A stretch of DNA of 64,000 bases, from contig NZ_KB912942.1 of assembly GCF_000383915.1 (NCBI RefSeq), positions 7,320,388 through 7,384,387 on the forward strand. Reading direction: 5' to 3'. Of this stretch, positions 47,741 to 55,886 are shown in pieces; the first letter of the stretch is position 1; every line of letters starts with the position of its first letter. The position numbers and the translations under genes were made by a program. The stretch comes from Amycolatopsis benzoatilytica AK 16/65 (GTDB lineage: Bacteria > Actinomycetota > Actinomycetes > Mycobacteriales > Pseudonocardiaceae). The notes under the pieces are model-generated. The model was given only the letters and a program-made list of their open reading frames with translations. It did not search any database and was not told where the DNA came from.

Positions 47741-48622
47741 ATGCGCGTCTTTGTCACCGGGGCCACCGGGCTCATCGGTTCCGCCGTCGTCGGCGAACTG
47801 CTCGGCAACGGCCATTCCGTCCTCGCGCTCGCCCGGTCCGAGGCGTCCGCGGAGGCCGCCAAGAAGGCCGGTGCCGAGCCGGTTCGGGGTGCGCTCGCCG
47901 ATCTGGACGTCATTCGCGACAGCGTTTCCCGGGTCGACGGGGTAATCCACCTGGCCTTCGCCAACGCCTTCACCAGTGCTGAAGCCCTCGCGCAGGCGGT
48001 CGCCGAGGAGACTGCCGCGCTCAAGGCGCAGGCTGAGGCGCTGGTCGGAAGCGACCGGCCGCTCGTCGCGGTATCGGGCACCCCGTACGTGCCGGGCCGG
48101 GCGTCTACCGAGGCCGACCCCCTCCCGACGGACGGCCCGGTCGGCGGTCGCGGCCGCACCGTTACCGAGGTGCTGGCGTTCGCGGACCGAGGTGTGCGGA
48201 CCTCCGCGATCCGGTTGCCGCGCACCGTCCACAACGAGGGGACCGGCGGATTCGCCGGCCTGCTAACCAATATCGCCCGACAGACCGGAGTGTCCGGCTA
48301 CCCGGGCGATGGCACCCAGCGCTGGCCCGCCGTCCACGCCCTCGACGCGGCAGTGCTGTTCCGGCTCGCCCTCGAACAGGCCGCGCCGGGCACCGCTTGG
48401 CACGCGGTCGACGACGAGGGCGACCAGGTCCGCGACATCGCCGGCGTCATCGGCCGGCGGCTCGGGCTGCCGGTCGAATCGGTGCCGGCGGAGACGTACG
48501 GGCCGCTCGGCCAGATATTCGCGGCGGATCAGCCTTCGACCAGCGCGCGCACCCGGCAGGAATCGGGGTGGGTGCCGAAGCACTCGAGCCTGCTGGCGGA
48601 TCTGGAGAACATCCAGCCCTGA
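47741..48622 (+). CDS. NAD(P)-dependent epimerase/NmrA-like SDR
   Basis: 293 residues, ATG 47741 after AGGAGCAC. Extended/atypical SDR: N-terminal VFVTGATGLIGSAVVGELL (GxxGxxG), then ARSEASAEAAKKAG and GVIHLAFAN; the classical YxxxK is not evident. The C-terminal half (GYPGDGTQRWPAVHALDAAV) is common to the atypical SDR5/NmrA group. Likely a reductase on a small carbonyl compound, induced through the divergent TetR. Confidence 0.88.
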   Translation: MRVFVTGATGLIGSAVVGELLGNGHSVLALARSEASAEAAKKAGAEPVRGALADLDVIRDSVSRVDGVIHLAFANAFTSAEALAQAVAEETAALKAQAEALVGSDRPLVAVSGTPYVPGRASTEADPLPTDGPVGGRGRTVTEVLAFADRGVRTSAIRLPRTVHNEGTGGFAGLLTNIARQTGVSGYPGDGTQRWPAVHALDAAVLFRLALEQAAPGTAWHAVDDEGDQVRDIAGVIGRRLGLPVESVPAETYGPLGQIFAADQPSTSARTRQESGWVPKHSSLLADLENIQP

Positions 48623-48726
48623 CCGAGAAAGGAGGGCGGGTCCATGGTGCTCTGGCCATCCTCGTGGACCCATCAAGATCGGAACTAATATTCCGCACTG
48701 CGGACTTCTCGGTCTACCATGCGGAT

Positions 48727-50121
48727 ATGAGCAACGATGCCCTCCTCCAGCGGCTTCGGGACGACCTCGGCCCGGCCGCGGTGCTCACCGACGCTGACGT
48801 CACCGACGCCTACGCCCGCGACATGATGCCTCTCGCTCCCGTCGGCAAACCGCTGGCAGTCGTGCTCCCGGCGGACACGGCGGGAGTGCAGGCGACGGTC
48901 CGCGCCTGTGCCGAGGCGAAAGTCCCCATCGTGCCGCGCGGGGCGGGCAGCGGGCTGTCCGGCGCGGCCAACGCCATCGACGGTTGCGTGATCCTCTCGC
49001 TCACGAAGCTGAACGAGATCCTGGAGGTCGACGCGGGCAACCGGCTCGCCGTCGTCCAGCCGGGCGTGGTCAACCTCGACTTCCGGTCCGCGGTCGAAAA
49101 GCACGGTCTCTTCTACCCGCCGGACCCGTCCAGCTACGACTGGTGCACGATCGGCGGCAACCTCTCCACCAACGCCGGCGGCCTGTGCTGCGTGAAATAC
49201 GGCGTGACCACCGACTCCGTGCTGGGCCTTGAGGTGGTGCTCGCGGACGGGTCGCTGCTGAAGACCGGCCGGCGCACCGTCAAAGGCGTCGCGGGCTACG
49301 ACTTGACCAAGCTGTTCGTCGGCAGCGAGGGCACGCTCGGCGTGATCACCCAGGCGACCGTCTCGCTGCGGCCGCTGCCGCAGGCGCCGGCCACGCTGGT
49401 CGCTGGATTCAGCACTACCGAGGCCGCTGGCGAAGCGGTCGCGCGGGCGGTGCGCGAGGGCCTGGTGCCCTCCCTGCTGGAGATCATGGACGCGGCGTCG
49501 ATCAAGGCGTCCGAGGCTTACCTGAACACGGATCTCGGCGCTGGTTCGGACTGTCAGGCTCTGCTGCTCGGCCAGTCCGACGCCGGCGGCGAGGCCGCGC
49601 GCCGCGAGCTGGCACTGCTCGAACAGATCTGCACCGACTGCGGGGCCGACCTGGTGTACGCCACGGACGACCTCGAAGAGGGCAAGATGCTGCTGCAGGC
49701 CCGCCGCGTGGTCCTCACCGCGCTGGAGACCTACGGGGTCTGGCTCACCGACGATGTCAGCGTCCCGCGCACCCGGATCGCCGAACTGATCCGCGGCTGC
49801 GAGCGGATCAGCGAGAAGGTCGGCCTGAAAATCGCCGTGGTCGGGCATGCCGGCGACGGGAACATGCACCCGACCATCGTCTACGCGCCCGATTCCGAGG
49901 AAGAGTTCGCCCGTGCCCAGCAGGCGTTCGACGAGATCCTCGAGGTCGGCCTGTCCCTGGGCGGCACCGTGACCGGCGAGCACGGCGTCGGCAAGATCAA
50001 GCGCGAGTGGCTGGCCCGCGAGATCGGGCCGGTCGGCATCCGCGTGCACCGCCAGATCAAGCAGGCGCTCGACCCGGAGAACCTGTTCAACCCGGGTTCG
50101 ATGTTCTCGATGACCGACTGA
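48727..50121 (+). CDS. FAD-binding oxidase (GlcD/D-lactate dehydrogenase-like)
   Basis: 464 residues from ATG 48727; the frame is open upstream over the end of the preceding gene. FAD-binding type 4 domain (about 45-220): PIVPRGAGSGLSGAANA, NPGGLCC-like STNAGGLCCVKYG, FVGSEGTLGVITQATVSLRP. The FAD-oxidase C domain ends with VVGHAGDGNMHPTIVY, TVTGEHGVGKIKREWL and DPENLFNPGSMF. Oxidises a 2-hydroxy acid such as glycolate or D-lactate; no GlcE/GlcF partners are nearby. Confidence 0.93.
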   Translation: MSNDALLQRLRDDLGPAAVLTDADVTDAYARDMMPLAPVGKPLAVVLPADTAGVQATVRACAEAKVPIVPRGAGSGLSGAANAIDGCVILSLTKLNEILEVDAGNRLAVVQPGVVNLDFRSAVEKHGLFYPPDPSSYDWCTIGGNLSTNAGGLCCVKYGVTTDSVLGLEVVLADGSLLKTGRRTVKGVAGYDLTKLFVGSEGTLGVITQATVSLRPLPQAPATLVAGFSTTEAAGEAVARAVREGLVPSLLEIMDAASIKASEAYLNTDLGAGSDCQALLLGQSDAGGEAARRELALLEQICTDCGADLVYATDDLEEGKMLLQARRVVLTALETYGVWLTDDVSVPRTRIAELIRGCERISEKVGLKIAVVGHAGDGNMHPTIVYAPDSEEEFARAQQAFDEILEVGLSLGGTVTGEHGVGKIKREWLAREIGPVGIRVHRQIKQALDPENLFNPGSMFSMTD

Positions 50122-50132
50122 CCCGGTCGAAA

Positions 50133-50187
50133 ATCCGTGAAGGGCCCCTTGCCGGAATCAGATTCCGGCAAGGGGCCCTTCACGGAT
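50133..50187. repeat. Intergenic palindromic repeat, copy 6
   Basis: Perfect long palindrome: ATCCGTGAAGGGCCCCTTGC / GCAAGGGGCCCTTCACGGAT around CGGAATCAGATTCCG. Fills the gap between the converging oxidase and DedA genes, 12 bp after the first stop and 23 bp from the other. Confidence 0.95.
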
Positions 50188-50210
50188 CAAGCGGAGAAGC
50201 GCGCCGGCGG

Positions 50211-50915
50211 TCAGTCGCGCACGCGCGGGATGACCTGCGTGGCGTCACCCGAGTTGTCGTCCGGGCCGGCCTTCTTCTCGCGGCGGCCGCGCAGGAACTC
50301 GATGGCGATCGGCACCACCGACACCAGCACGATGACGATGAAGATCGCGTCGACGTTGTTGCGGATGAAGCCGATGTTGCCCAGCAGCGATCCCAGCACG
50401 GTGATGCCCGCGGCCCACAGGATGCCGCCGAGCACGGTGTAGGTGAAGTAGCGCTTCGGGTCCATCCGGCCGATGCCGGCGATCCAGGTGATGAACGTCC
50501 GCACGAACGGCACGAACCGCGCCAGCACGACCGCCTTCGGGCCGTGCTTTTCGAGGAAGCCGTGCGTCTTGTCGACGTACTCCTTCTTGAAGAACTTCGA
50601 ATCCGGCCTGCTGAACAGCTTCGGCCCGGCGAAGTACCCGAGGTAGTACCCGGCGACGTTGCCCGCCAGCGCGGCCACCGTCACCAGCGCGCACACCAGC
50701 CACAGCGGCGCCTTGAGCGTGCCGTTCGCGATGAACAGGCCCGCGGTGAACAGCAGCGAGTCGCCGGGCAGCACCGGGAAGATGCTGCTTTCGATGAAGA
50801 TGATCAAGCAGAGCACGGAGATGACCGGCACCGTCAGGCCGTTCAGCAGGTACTGCGGGTCCAGCCACGACGGCAGCAGGGACATGGTCGTCACTGTGTT
50901 CTGGGCGAGAATCAC
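50211..50915 (-). CDS. DedA-family membrane protein
   Basis: 234 residues from GTG 50915; ATG 50885 would remove ten residues. About five helices with VTT/DedA motifs: FIESSIFPVLPGDSLLFTAG, GNVAGYYLGYFAGP, FLEKHGPKAVVLARFVPFVRTFITWIAGI and GGILWAAGITVLGSLLG. Charged C-terminal tail RGRREKKAGPDDNSGDA. Putative lipid or undecaprenyl-phosphate scramblase-like function. Confidence 0.92.
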   Translation of the reverse strand: MILAQNTVTTMSLLPSWLDPQYLLNGLTVPVISVLCLIIFIESSIFPVLPGDSLLFTAGLFIANGTLKAPLWLVCALVTVAALAGNVAGYYLGYFAGPKLFSRPDSKFFKKEYVDKTHGFLEKHGPKAVVLARFVPFVRTFITWIAGIGRMDPKRYFTYTVLGGILWAAGITVLGSLLGNIGFIRNNVDAIFIVIVLVSVVPIAIEFLRGRREKKAGPDDNSGDATQVIPRVRD

Positions 50916-51088
50916 ACCGAAAACGGTACAGGGTGACTCACGGTGGCCGCGCCGGGCAAGGATTCGCAGGTCATCGGTGTGGGATCGGAGTGAAGAACTC
51001 GGCCCGGAAGGCCGCCCGGAGAATGCCCGTCTGGGCAAAAGCGGGACCCGGGCTGGTCGGCGAGACAGGAGGGCCGGGAGGACCCGGT

Positions 51089-51700
51089 TCAGACCAGGGT
51101 GATCAGGCCGATGACCGATCCGGCCGCCAGCCCGAGCAGCACTGCCAGCAGCAACACCCAATACGCGGGCAACGGCCCGCTCTGCTGCGCGGGTACCGGT
51201 CGCTGCACCGTCGGGTCCGCGGTACCGACCGGCGGAATCGAGCCGGTTGTCCGGTTGGCCGCGTCCAGGGCGGCGCGTTCGCGGGCCAGCGAGTCCGCGC
51301 CGGCTCCGGACAACAGGCCGTAGTTGGGCGGCAGTTCCGTGGTCGGACCAGTCGCCGACGCCGCGGGTCCGGACGCCTGCACCGGACCGCCGAACGATCC
51401 GGTCCCTGTCGCGCCGAACGATCCAGTGCCCGCCGGCGGGGTGCCGCCGGCGGCGAACGATCCGGTGCCAGTGGTCGGCTGGCCGGGGCCGCCGCTCGCG
51501 CTGAACGATCCGGTGCCAGTGGTCGGCTGGCCGGGGCCGCCGCTCGCGCTGAACGATCCGGTCCCGGTCGCGTCGGCGGCCGGCCCTGGGCCAGTGGAAC
51601 CCGGCCCCTCAGCCGGGCGCGGCACGGTGTGCGGAGCGAAGACGGCTTGTGCACGCAGTGCGTCCGCCAACAGCCGTTCCGGGTCCTTCGGCTCGCTCAT
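51089..51700 (-). CDS. Repeat-rich protein with C-terminal membrane anchor
   Basis: 203 residues. N-terminus MSEPKDPERLLADALRAQAV is helical; residues 40-105 are low complexity with recurring GTGSF (six times) and a twice-repeated 16-residue unit SASGGPGQPTTGTGSF; the last 24 residues are a membrane segment (AYWVLLLAVLLGLAAGSVIG). This layout (short cytoplasmic N-terminus, disordered linker, C-terminal helix) is of unknown function. It ends the downstream side of nagA on the same strand, 33 bp apart. Confidence 0.8.
   Translation of the reverse strand: MSEPKDPERLLADALRAQAVFAPHTVPRPAEGPGSTGPGPAADATGTGSFSASGGPGQPTTGTGSFSASGGPGQPTTGTGSFAAGGTPPAGTGSFGATGTGSFGGPVQASGPAASATGPTTELPPNYGLLSGAGADSLARERAALDAANRTTGSIPPVGTADPTVQRPVPAQQSGPLPAYWVLLLAVLLGLAAGSVIGLITLV
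51455..51550. repeat. Exact 48-bp tandem duplication
   Basis: Two identical 48-bp units (51455-51502 and 51503-51550, each starting GAACGATCCGGTGCC) inside the repeat-rich gene, followed by a partial third unit from 51551. Exact identity indicates a recent duplication or slippage. Confidence 0.9.
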
Positions 51701-51733
51701 TCGCTCCGTCCGCCTGTCCGACCAACTAGCTCG

Positions 51734-52924
51734 TCACCTACCCAAGGTAGCCCGGCCCACCTCGGCTACCCATTCGCCCCGGCGCAGGACGGCCGACGGG
51801 CGCAGGTCGTCGTCCAGTACCACCGCGTCCGCGGCCAGGCCGGGGCGCAGCGAGCCGGTGCGGTCGGCGATGCCCAGCAGTTCCGCCGGTCGCGCCGACG
51901 TTGCCCGGACGGCGTCCAGGACGTCGAGTTTGGCGCCCTTCACCAGGTTGCGGAAGGCGTTGTCCATGGTCAGCGTGCTGCCCGCCAGGGAACCGTTGTC
52001 CAGCGTGGCGACGCCGTCGTTGACGTTCACCTCGAGCCGGCCCAGCGTGTACCGGCCGTCGGCGGCGTCGGTGGCCGACATCGCGTCGGTGATCAGCACG
52101 GTCCGGCCGCGGCCGGCGTGCTGGGCGGCCAGCCGCACGACGGTCGGATGCAGGTGGACCAGGTCGCAGATCAGCTCGACGGTCACGCGTTCGTCGTCCA
52201 GCAGCACGCCGACCGGGCCAGGTTCGCGGTGGTGCAGCGGTCGCATGCCGTTGAACAGGTGCGTCGCGACGGTCGCGCCCGCGTCGATGGCCGGGACCAG
52301 CTGGTCGGCCACGCCGTCGGTGTGCCCGATCGCGGCGATCACGCCGGACTCGGCCAGCTGCCGGACCGCCTTGACGCCGCCGTTCAGCTCCGGGGCGAGG
52401 GTGACCATCCGGATCGCGCCGTGGCCCGCGCGCAGCAGCTTCTCGACCAAACCGGTGTCCGGTTCACGGAGAGTGTCTGGATCATGCGCGCCGCAGCGAG
52501 CGCGGGAGATGAACGGGCCTTCCAGGTGGATGCCCGCCAGGTCGCCCTCCTGCACGAGTTCGCGCAGCGCGGCGATCTGCTCGGTGAGCAGGTCGATCGG
52601 GTCGGAGACCAGGCTCGCCAGCATGGTCGTGGTGCCGTGCCGCCGGTGCGCGCGGATCGCGCCCCGGATCTCGTCCGGATCCAGTGTGGAGAACGAGCCG
52701 CCGCCCCCGCCGTGGCAGTGCGTGTCCACGAAACCGGGTACGACCAGTGCTCCGTCGACGTCCACCGTCGCGGTGTCCGGGCTGCTCGGCGGCGTGCCGG
52801 TGCCCACCGCGACGATCTGCCCGCCCGACACGGCGAGCCAGCCGTCGTCGAGTACGCGGTCCGGGGCCACGACGCGGCCGCCCGTGATGACGAAGTCTCC
52901 GGCGTGCTTCACGGGAGCCAGCAT
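51734..52924 (-). CDS. nagA: N-acetylglucosamine-6-phosphate deacetylase
   Basis: Removes acetate from GlcNAc-6-P, feeding amino-sugar catabolism and peptidoglycan recycling. 396 residues from ATG 52924; GTG 52912 is possible. Amidohydrolase fold with metal ligands in DTHCHGGGGGSF (about 66-72), GIHLEGPFIS (Glu, about 133), AIGHTD and THLFNGMRPLHHREPG (His ligands and substrate His), and catalytic Asp in LITDAMSATD. A DasR-like box overlaps the region just upstream, as for Streptomyces nagA. Confidence 0.95.
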   Translation of the reverse strand: MLAPVKHAGDFVITGGRVVAPDRVLDDGWLAVSGGQIVAVGTGTPPSSPDTATVDVDGALVVPGFVDTHCHGGGGGSFSTLDPDEIRGAIRAHRRHGTTTMLASLVSDPIDLLTEQIAALRELVQEGDLAGIHLEGPFISRARCGAHDPDTLREPDTGLVEKLLRAGHGAIRMVTLAPELNGGVKAVRQLAESGVIAAIGHTDGVADQLVPAIDAGATVATHLFNGMRPLHHREPGPVGVLLDDERVTVELICDLVHLHPTVVRLAAQHAGRGRTVLITDAMSATDAADGRYTLGRLEVNVNDGVATLDNGSLAGSTLTMDNAFRNLVKGAKLDVLDAVRATSARPAELLGIADRTGSLRPGLAADAVVLDDDLRPSAVLRRGEWVAEVGRATLGR

Positions 52925-52926
52925 AT

Positions 52927-52942
52927 ATTGGTCTGGACCAGA
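52927..52942. promoter_or_regulatory. DasR-like (dre) operator at nagA
   Basis: ATTGGTCTGGACCAGA, with the palindromic core TGGTCTGGACCA (52929-52940), close to the Streptomyces dre consensus (TGGTCTAGACCA). It sits 2-18 bp before the nagA ATG, between the upstream sigma gene stop and nagA, where a GntR-type repressor released by GlcN-6-P would block expression. Confidence 0.82.
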
Positions 52943-52976
52943 GAGGGCGAAGCCGCGCGAGATTGGTCCGCCCAGG

Positions 52977-53621
52977 TCACTGTGGCGACTGCATCGCCTT
53001 CTGCAACGCCTCCAGTGCGCGGCTGGCGGTGGACTTCACGGTGCCCTTCGAAATGCCCGCGGCCTCGGAGATCTCCGCCTCGGTCAGCCCGCCGTAATAG
53101 CGCAGGACGAGCACCTCGCGCTGGCGCGGCGGAAGCTTGGACAAGGCGCTGACCACGGCCTGGTGCTCGCTTGACAGCATCGCCAAGCTCTCCGCGGACC
53201 GGGCGTTCACCGCGTGCGGCGGCACGTACTCGCGAGCGGTCTTGCGCCGCCGCAGCACGCTGCGCGACCCGTTGACCACCGCGGTGCGCAGATAACCGAC
53301 CGCGGCCTGCGCGTCGCGCAACCGGCCCCAGTTGCGGTGCAGGCCGGTGAACGCCTCCTGTACGACGTCCTCGGCCGTGGCCGGTTCGTCGACCAGCAGG
53401 ATGGCGAGCCGCACGAGCCGCATCCGGTGCTGGCGGTACAGGTCCTCCAAGGTGAGCGGCGCGGTCGGCGGCTGCACCGGGACCGGCCCGTCCATGGTCC
53501 GCAGGTGGCCGAGGGTCGCCTCGACGCTGCGTTCCGCGTTCCCCTCCAGCATGTATCCCCGCCTGTCCTCGACGTGTCCGGTCAGCAGGCCTGCGGGATG
53601 CTCGATCGTCACAGCGTTCAC
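52977..53621 (-). CDS. RNA polymerase sigma factor, SigE-family ECF type
   Basis: 214 residues from GTG 53621; ATG 53552 (190 residues, with GGCGGGGAT upstream) is equally plausible. Region 2: LEDLYRQHRMRLVRLAILLV, ATAEDVVQEAFTGLHRNWGR; linker with RRRKTAREYVPPHA; region 4: LPPRQREVLVLRYYGGLTEA, EISEAAGISKGTVKSTASRA. The YYGGLTEAEIA-like and KGTVKSTASRALE patterns are those of the SigE-family ECF factors of actinomycetes. Upstream of nagA on the same strand; no anti-sigma gene is adjacent. Confidence 0.9.
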   Translation of the reverse strand: MNAVTIEHPAGLLTGHVEDRRGYMLEGNAERSVEATLGHLRTMDGPVPVQPPTAPLTLEDLYRQHRMRLVRLAILLVDEPATAEDVVQEAFTGLHRNWGRLRDAQAAVGYLRTAVVNGSRSVLRRRKTAREYVPPHAVNARSAESLAMLSSEHQAVVSALSKLPPRQREVLVLRYYGGLTEAEISEAAGISKGTVKSTASRALEALQKAMQSPQ

Positions 53622-53749
53622 ACAGGTACTGACGCGTGCCTAGCCTATCGGGTTGGCCACTGGCCGCCATCGCTCGCATGGTGCCTCCGAGCGCGGCGTC
53701 ACGGGTAGCGTCTGCGGCGTCACCGTCGTGTTCACCCCGGGAGAAGCGC

Positions 53750-54034
53750 ATGGCCTGGTACCTCGTCGAGATCCGCTACGTCCAGGAGAAGGTGGCCGAC
53801 GTCCGGCCGCGGCACCGGGACTTCCTGAAAGAGCACGCCGAGGCCGGCCGGGTCGCGGTCGCCGGGCCGCTCGCCGACAACACCGGCGGCCTGATGCTGT
53901 GGCAGGCCGAGGACGAGACGGAGCTGGGCAAGCTGATCGACACCGACCCGTACGCGCTGGAGGGCGTGGTGGCCCAGCGCACCGTCCGCGAGTTCAAGCC
54001 GGTCCTCGGCGACTGGGTGCCGGCGCAGAACTAG
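53750..54034 (+). CDS. YciI-like protein
   Basis: 94 residues from ATG 53750 with GGGAGAAG upstream. Ferredoxin-like fold of the YciI family: MAWYLVEIRYVQEKVADVRP, the conserved HRDFLKEHAEAGRVAVAGPL with the family His/Asp pair, and DTDPYALEGVVAQRTVREFK. Reaction unknown; homologues act on chlorinated muconolactones or are of unknown role. Its stop overlaps by 4 bp that of the converging reductase gene. Confidence 0.9.
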   Translation: MAWYLVEIRYVQEKVADVRPRHRDFLKEHAEAGRVAVAGPLADNTGGLMLWQAEDETELGKLIDTDPYALEGVVAQRTVREFKPVLGDWVPAQN

Positions 54035-55029
54035 AGCTCGAGGACGGCGGGCCCGCGGTCCACGCAGATCCGCACCCGCCCGCCGTCCGCGGCCGGCACC
54101 TCGCAGGTGCCGCAGAACCCTTGCCGGCACGAGTACGGCACGTCCGGCAGCACTTCGCGGAGCACGTCGAGCGTCGAACGGTCGGCGGGCACGTCCAGCG
54201 TGCGGCCGCTGCGGCGCAGCACGACCTGGAATGGCTTGCCGGCCACGATCGGCGGCGGCGCGAATCGCTCGTAATGGATCGCGGCGGCGTCGGTCCGGGC
54301 CAGGTCCACGCGGACGCTGGTGATCATCGGCAGCGGCCCGCAGCAGTACACCGACGCGCCGGCGGGCATCTCCTCCAGCAGTTCGGCGCCGGACGCCGGG
54401 ATGCCGAACTCCTTGTCCGGCCGGATCCGCACCCGCTCGGCCGGGAGTTCGTCCAGGAACGGCATCGACTCGCGGTCCCGGCCGGTGTAGACCAGCCGCC
54501 AGTCCGCGCCGCTCGCCTCCGCGCGCTGGACCATCGGCAGGATCGGCGTGATCCCGATGCCGCCGGCCACGAAGTGGTAGGCAGGCGCGGCGACGAACGG
54601 GAACGCGTTGCGCGGCCCGCGCGCGGTCACCCGGGTGCCGGCGGTGAGCGCGTGCGCCTCGGCGGACGCGGAACCGAGCAGCCGCACGGCAATCCGGTAG
54701 TGCGACCGGTCCGAAGGGGACCCGCACAGCGAGTACTGCCGGACCGCGCCGGACGGCAGCACCAGGTCGAGGTGCGCGCCAGGACGCCAAACCGGCAGCG
54801 GGGCGCGGTCGGGACGGACGAGCCGCAGGCTCACCACACCGGCCGCCTCGGCCCGCGTCTGCTCGACGAGCAACGGAAGCCGCCGGTCCACTTCCCGCAC
54901 CGGCGGCCGTCGCCGCCCGGAAAACTCCGCCAGCCACCGGTAAGCCGCGCTCACCGCGACCAAAGTGGACATCAGCCGGTCCCGCCTGCCGCTGCCGTCG
55001 AGGCGGGGCGGGAACTGCGGAGCGGTCAT
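54031..55029 (-). CDS. Ferredoxin-NAD(P)-type oxidoreductase with C-terminal 2Fe-2S domain
   Basis: 332 residues from ATG 55029. N-terminal extension (1-50), FAD domain with RQYSLCGSPSD (about 114), NAD(P) domain with GGIGITPILPMVQ (about 165) and YCCGPLPMITSV, then a plant-type 2Fe-2S domain with SCRQGFCGTC and the distant fourth Cys in RICVD. This is the phthalate-dioxygenase-reductase/VanB architecture: passes electrons from NAD(P)H to an oxygenase. ATGA overlap with the preceding hydrolase gene. Confidence 0.92.
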   Translation of the reverse strand: MTAPQFPPRLDGSGRRDRLMSTLVAVSAAYRWLAEFSGRRRPPVREVDRRLPLLVEQTRAEAAGVVSLRLVRPDRAPLPVWRPGAHLDLVLPSGAVRQYSLCGSPSDRSHYRIAVRLLGSASAEAHALTAGTRVTARGPRNAFPFVAAPAYHFVAGGIGITPILPMVQRAEASGADWRLVYTGRDRESMPFLDELPAERVRIRPDKEFGIPASGAELLEEMPAGASVYCCGPLPMITSVRVDLARTDAAAIHYERFAPPPIVAGKPFQVVLRRSGRTLDVPADRSTLDVLREVLPDVPYSCRQGFCGTCEVPAADGGRVRICVDRGPAVLEL

Positions 55030-55886
55030 CGCGGCGCGTCGGCCGCCTGGGCCGCGGGAGAGCTCGCCAGGTACGCCACCGCTTGGTCGGTGTTCCCGGT
55101 TTCCGTGGGGTGATAAGACTTCCGGAAGTAGGGCCGGATCTCGTGCAGCAGCCCGCGCGGCCCGGGCAGCAGGCCGCGCCGGGACGCCCGCAGGTAGCCC
55201 CGCCAGCTCGCCCGGCCCGGCCGGGTCGGGTCGTTCTTCATCAGGAACCTGGTTCCGCGCACGAAAACCCACGCCAGCACCGGAGTCACCACGAGCATGC
55301 TGCGCACCCGCCGGACGTAGCGGCCGTCGAGATGGCAGAACAGGTCGTAGGCCACCGACCGGTGCTCCACTTCCTCCGCGCCGTGCCAGCGAAGGAGATC
55401 CAGCATCGTCGGGTCCGCGTGCGCGGCGTCGAGTTCCTTCGCGTCCAGCACCCACTGGCCGAGGAACGCCGTGTAGTGCTCGATCGCGGCGATCAGCGCG
55501 AGCCGTTCGATCAGCCATTCCCGGCTCGATCCGCGCCGGTCGCCGAGCAGCCGCCGGAACATCCATTCCATCTGGGAGAGGTAGGGCCGCACCGAAACCC
55601 CGGCGGATTCCAGGTGGCCGGCCGCACCGTCGTGCGCCTCGGCGTGCATCGCCTCTTGGCCGATGAAGCCGAGCACGTCCTCCTTGAGCCGCTCGTCGCG
55701 GATCAGCGGGACGGCCTGCTTGAACACCTCGACAAACCAGCGTTCCCCTTCGGGCAGCGCGAGATGCAGCACGTTGATGCTGTGCGTGGCCTGCGGCTGG
55801 CCGGGGATCCAGTGCATCGGCAGCTTCGAGAAGTCGAACTCCACGTCACGCGCGTGGAGCACGATCTGCTCGTGCTCGCCGGTCAT
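55026..55886 (-). CDS. Metal-dependent hydrolase-like protein (PF10118/COG3687 type)
   Basis: 286 residues from ATG 55886. Helical, with clustered ligands typical of a diiron centre: GFIGQEAMHAEAHDGA (ExxHxxxH), AIEHYTAFLG and RWHGAEEVEHRSVAYD (ExxHxxxxxD). Annotated as a metal-dependent hydrolase family, but the pattern resembles diiron oxygenase-like four-helix bundles. Flanked by a flavin monooxygenase and a 2Fe-2S reductase with ATGA overlaps on both sides, so an electron-fed diiron oxidation is plausible (inference). Confidence 0.85.
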   Translation of the reverse strand: MTGEHEQIVLHARDVEFDFSKLPMHWIPGQPQATHSINVLHLALPEGERWFVEVFKQAVPLIRDERLKEDVLGFIGQEAMHAEAHDGAAGHLESAGVSVRPYLSQMEWMFRRLLGDRRGSSREWLIERLALIAAIEHYTAFLGQWVLDAKELDAAHADPTMLDLLRWHGAEEVEHRSVAYDLFCHLDGRYVRRVRSMLVVTPVLAWVFVRGTRFLMKNDPTRPGRASWRGYLRASRRGLLPGPRGLLHEIRPYFRKSYHPTETGNTDQAVAYLASSPAAQAADAPR

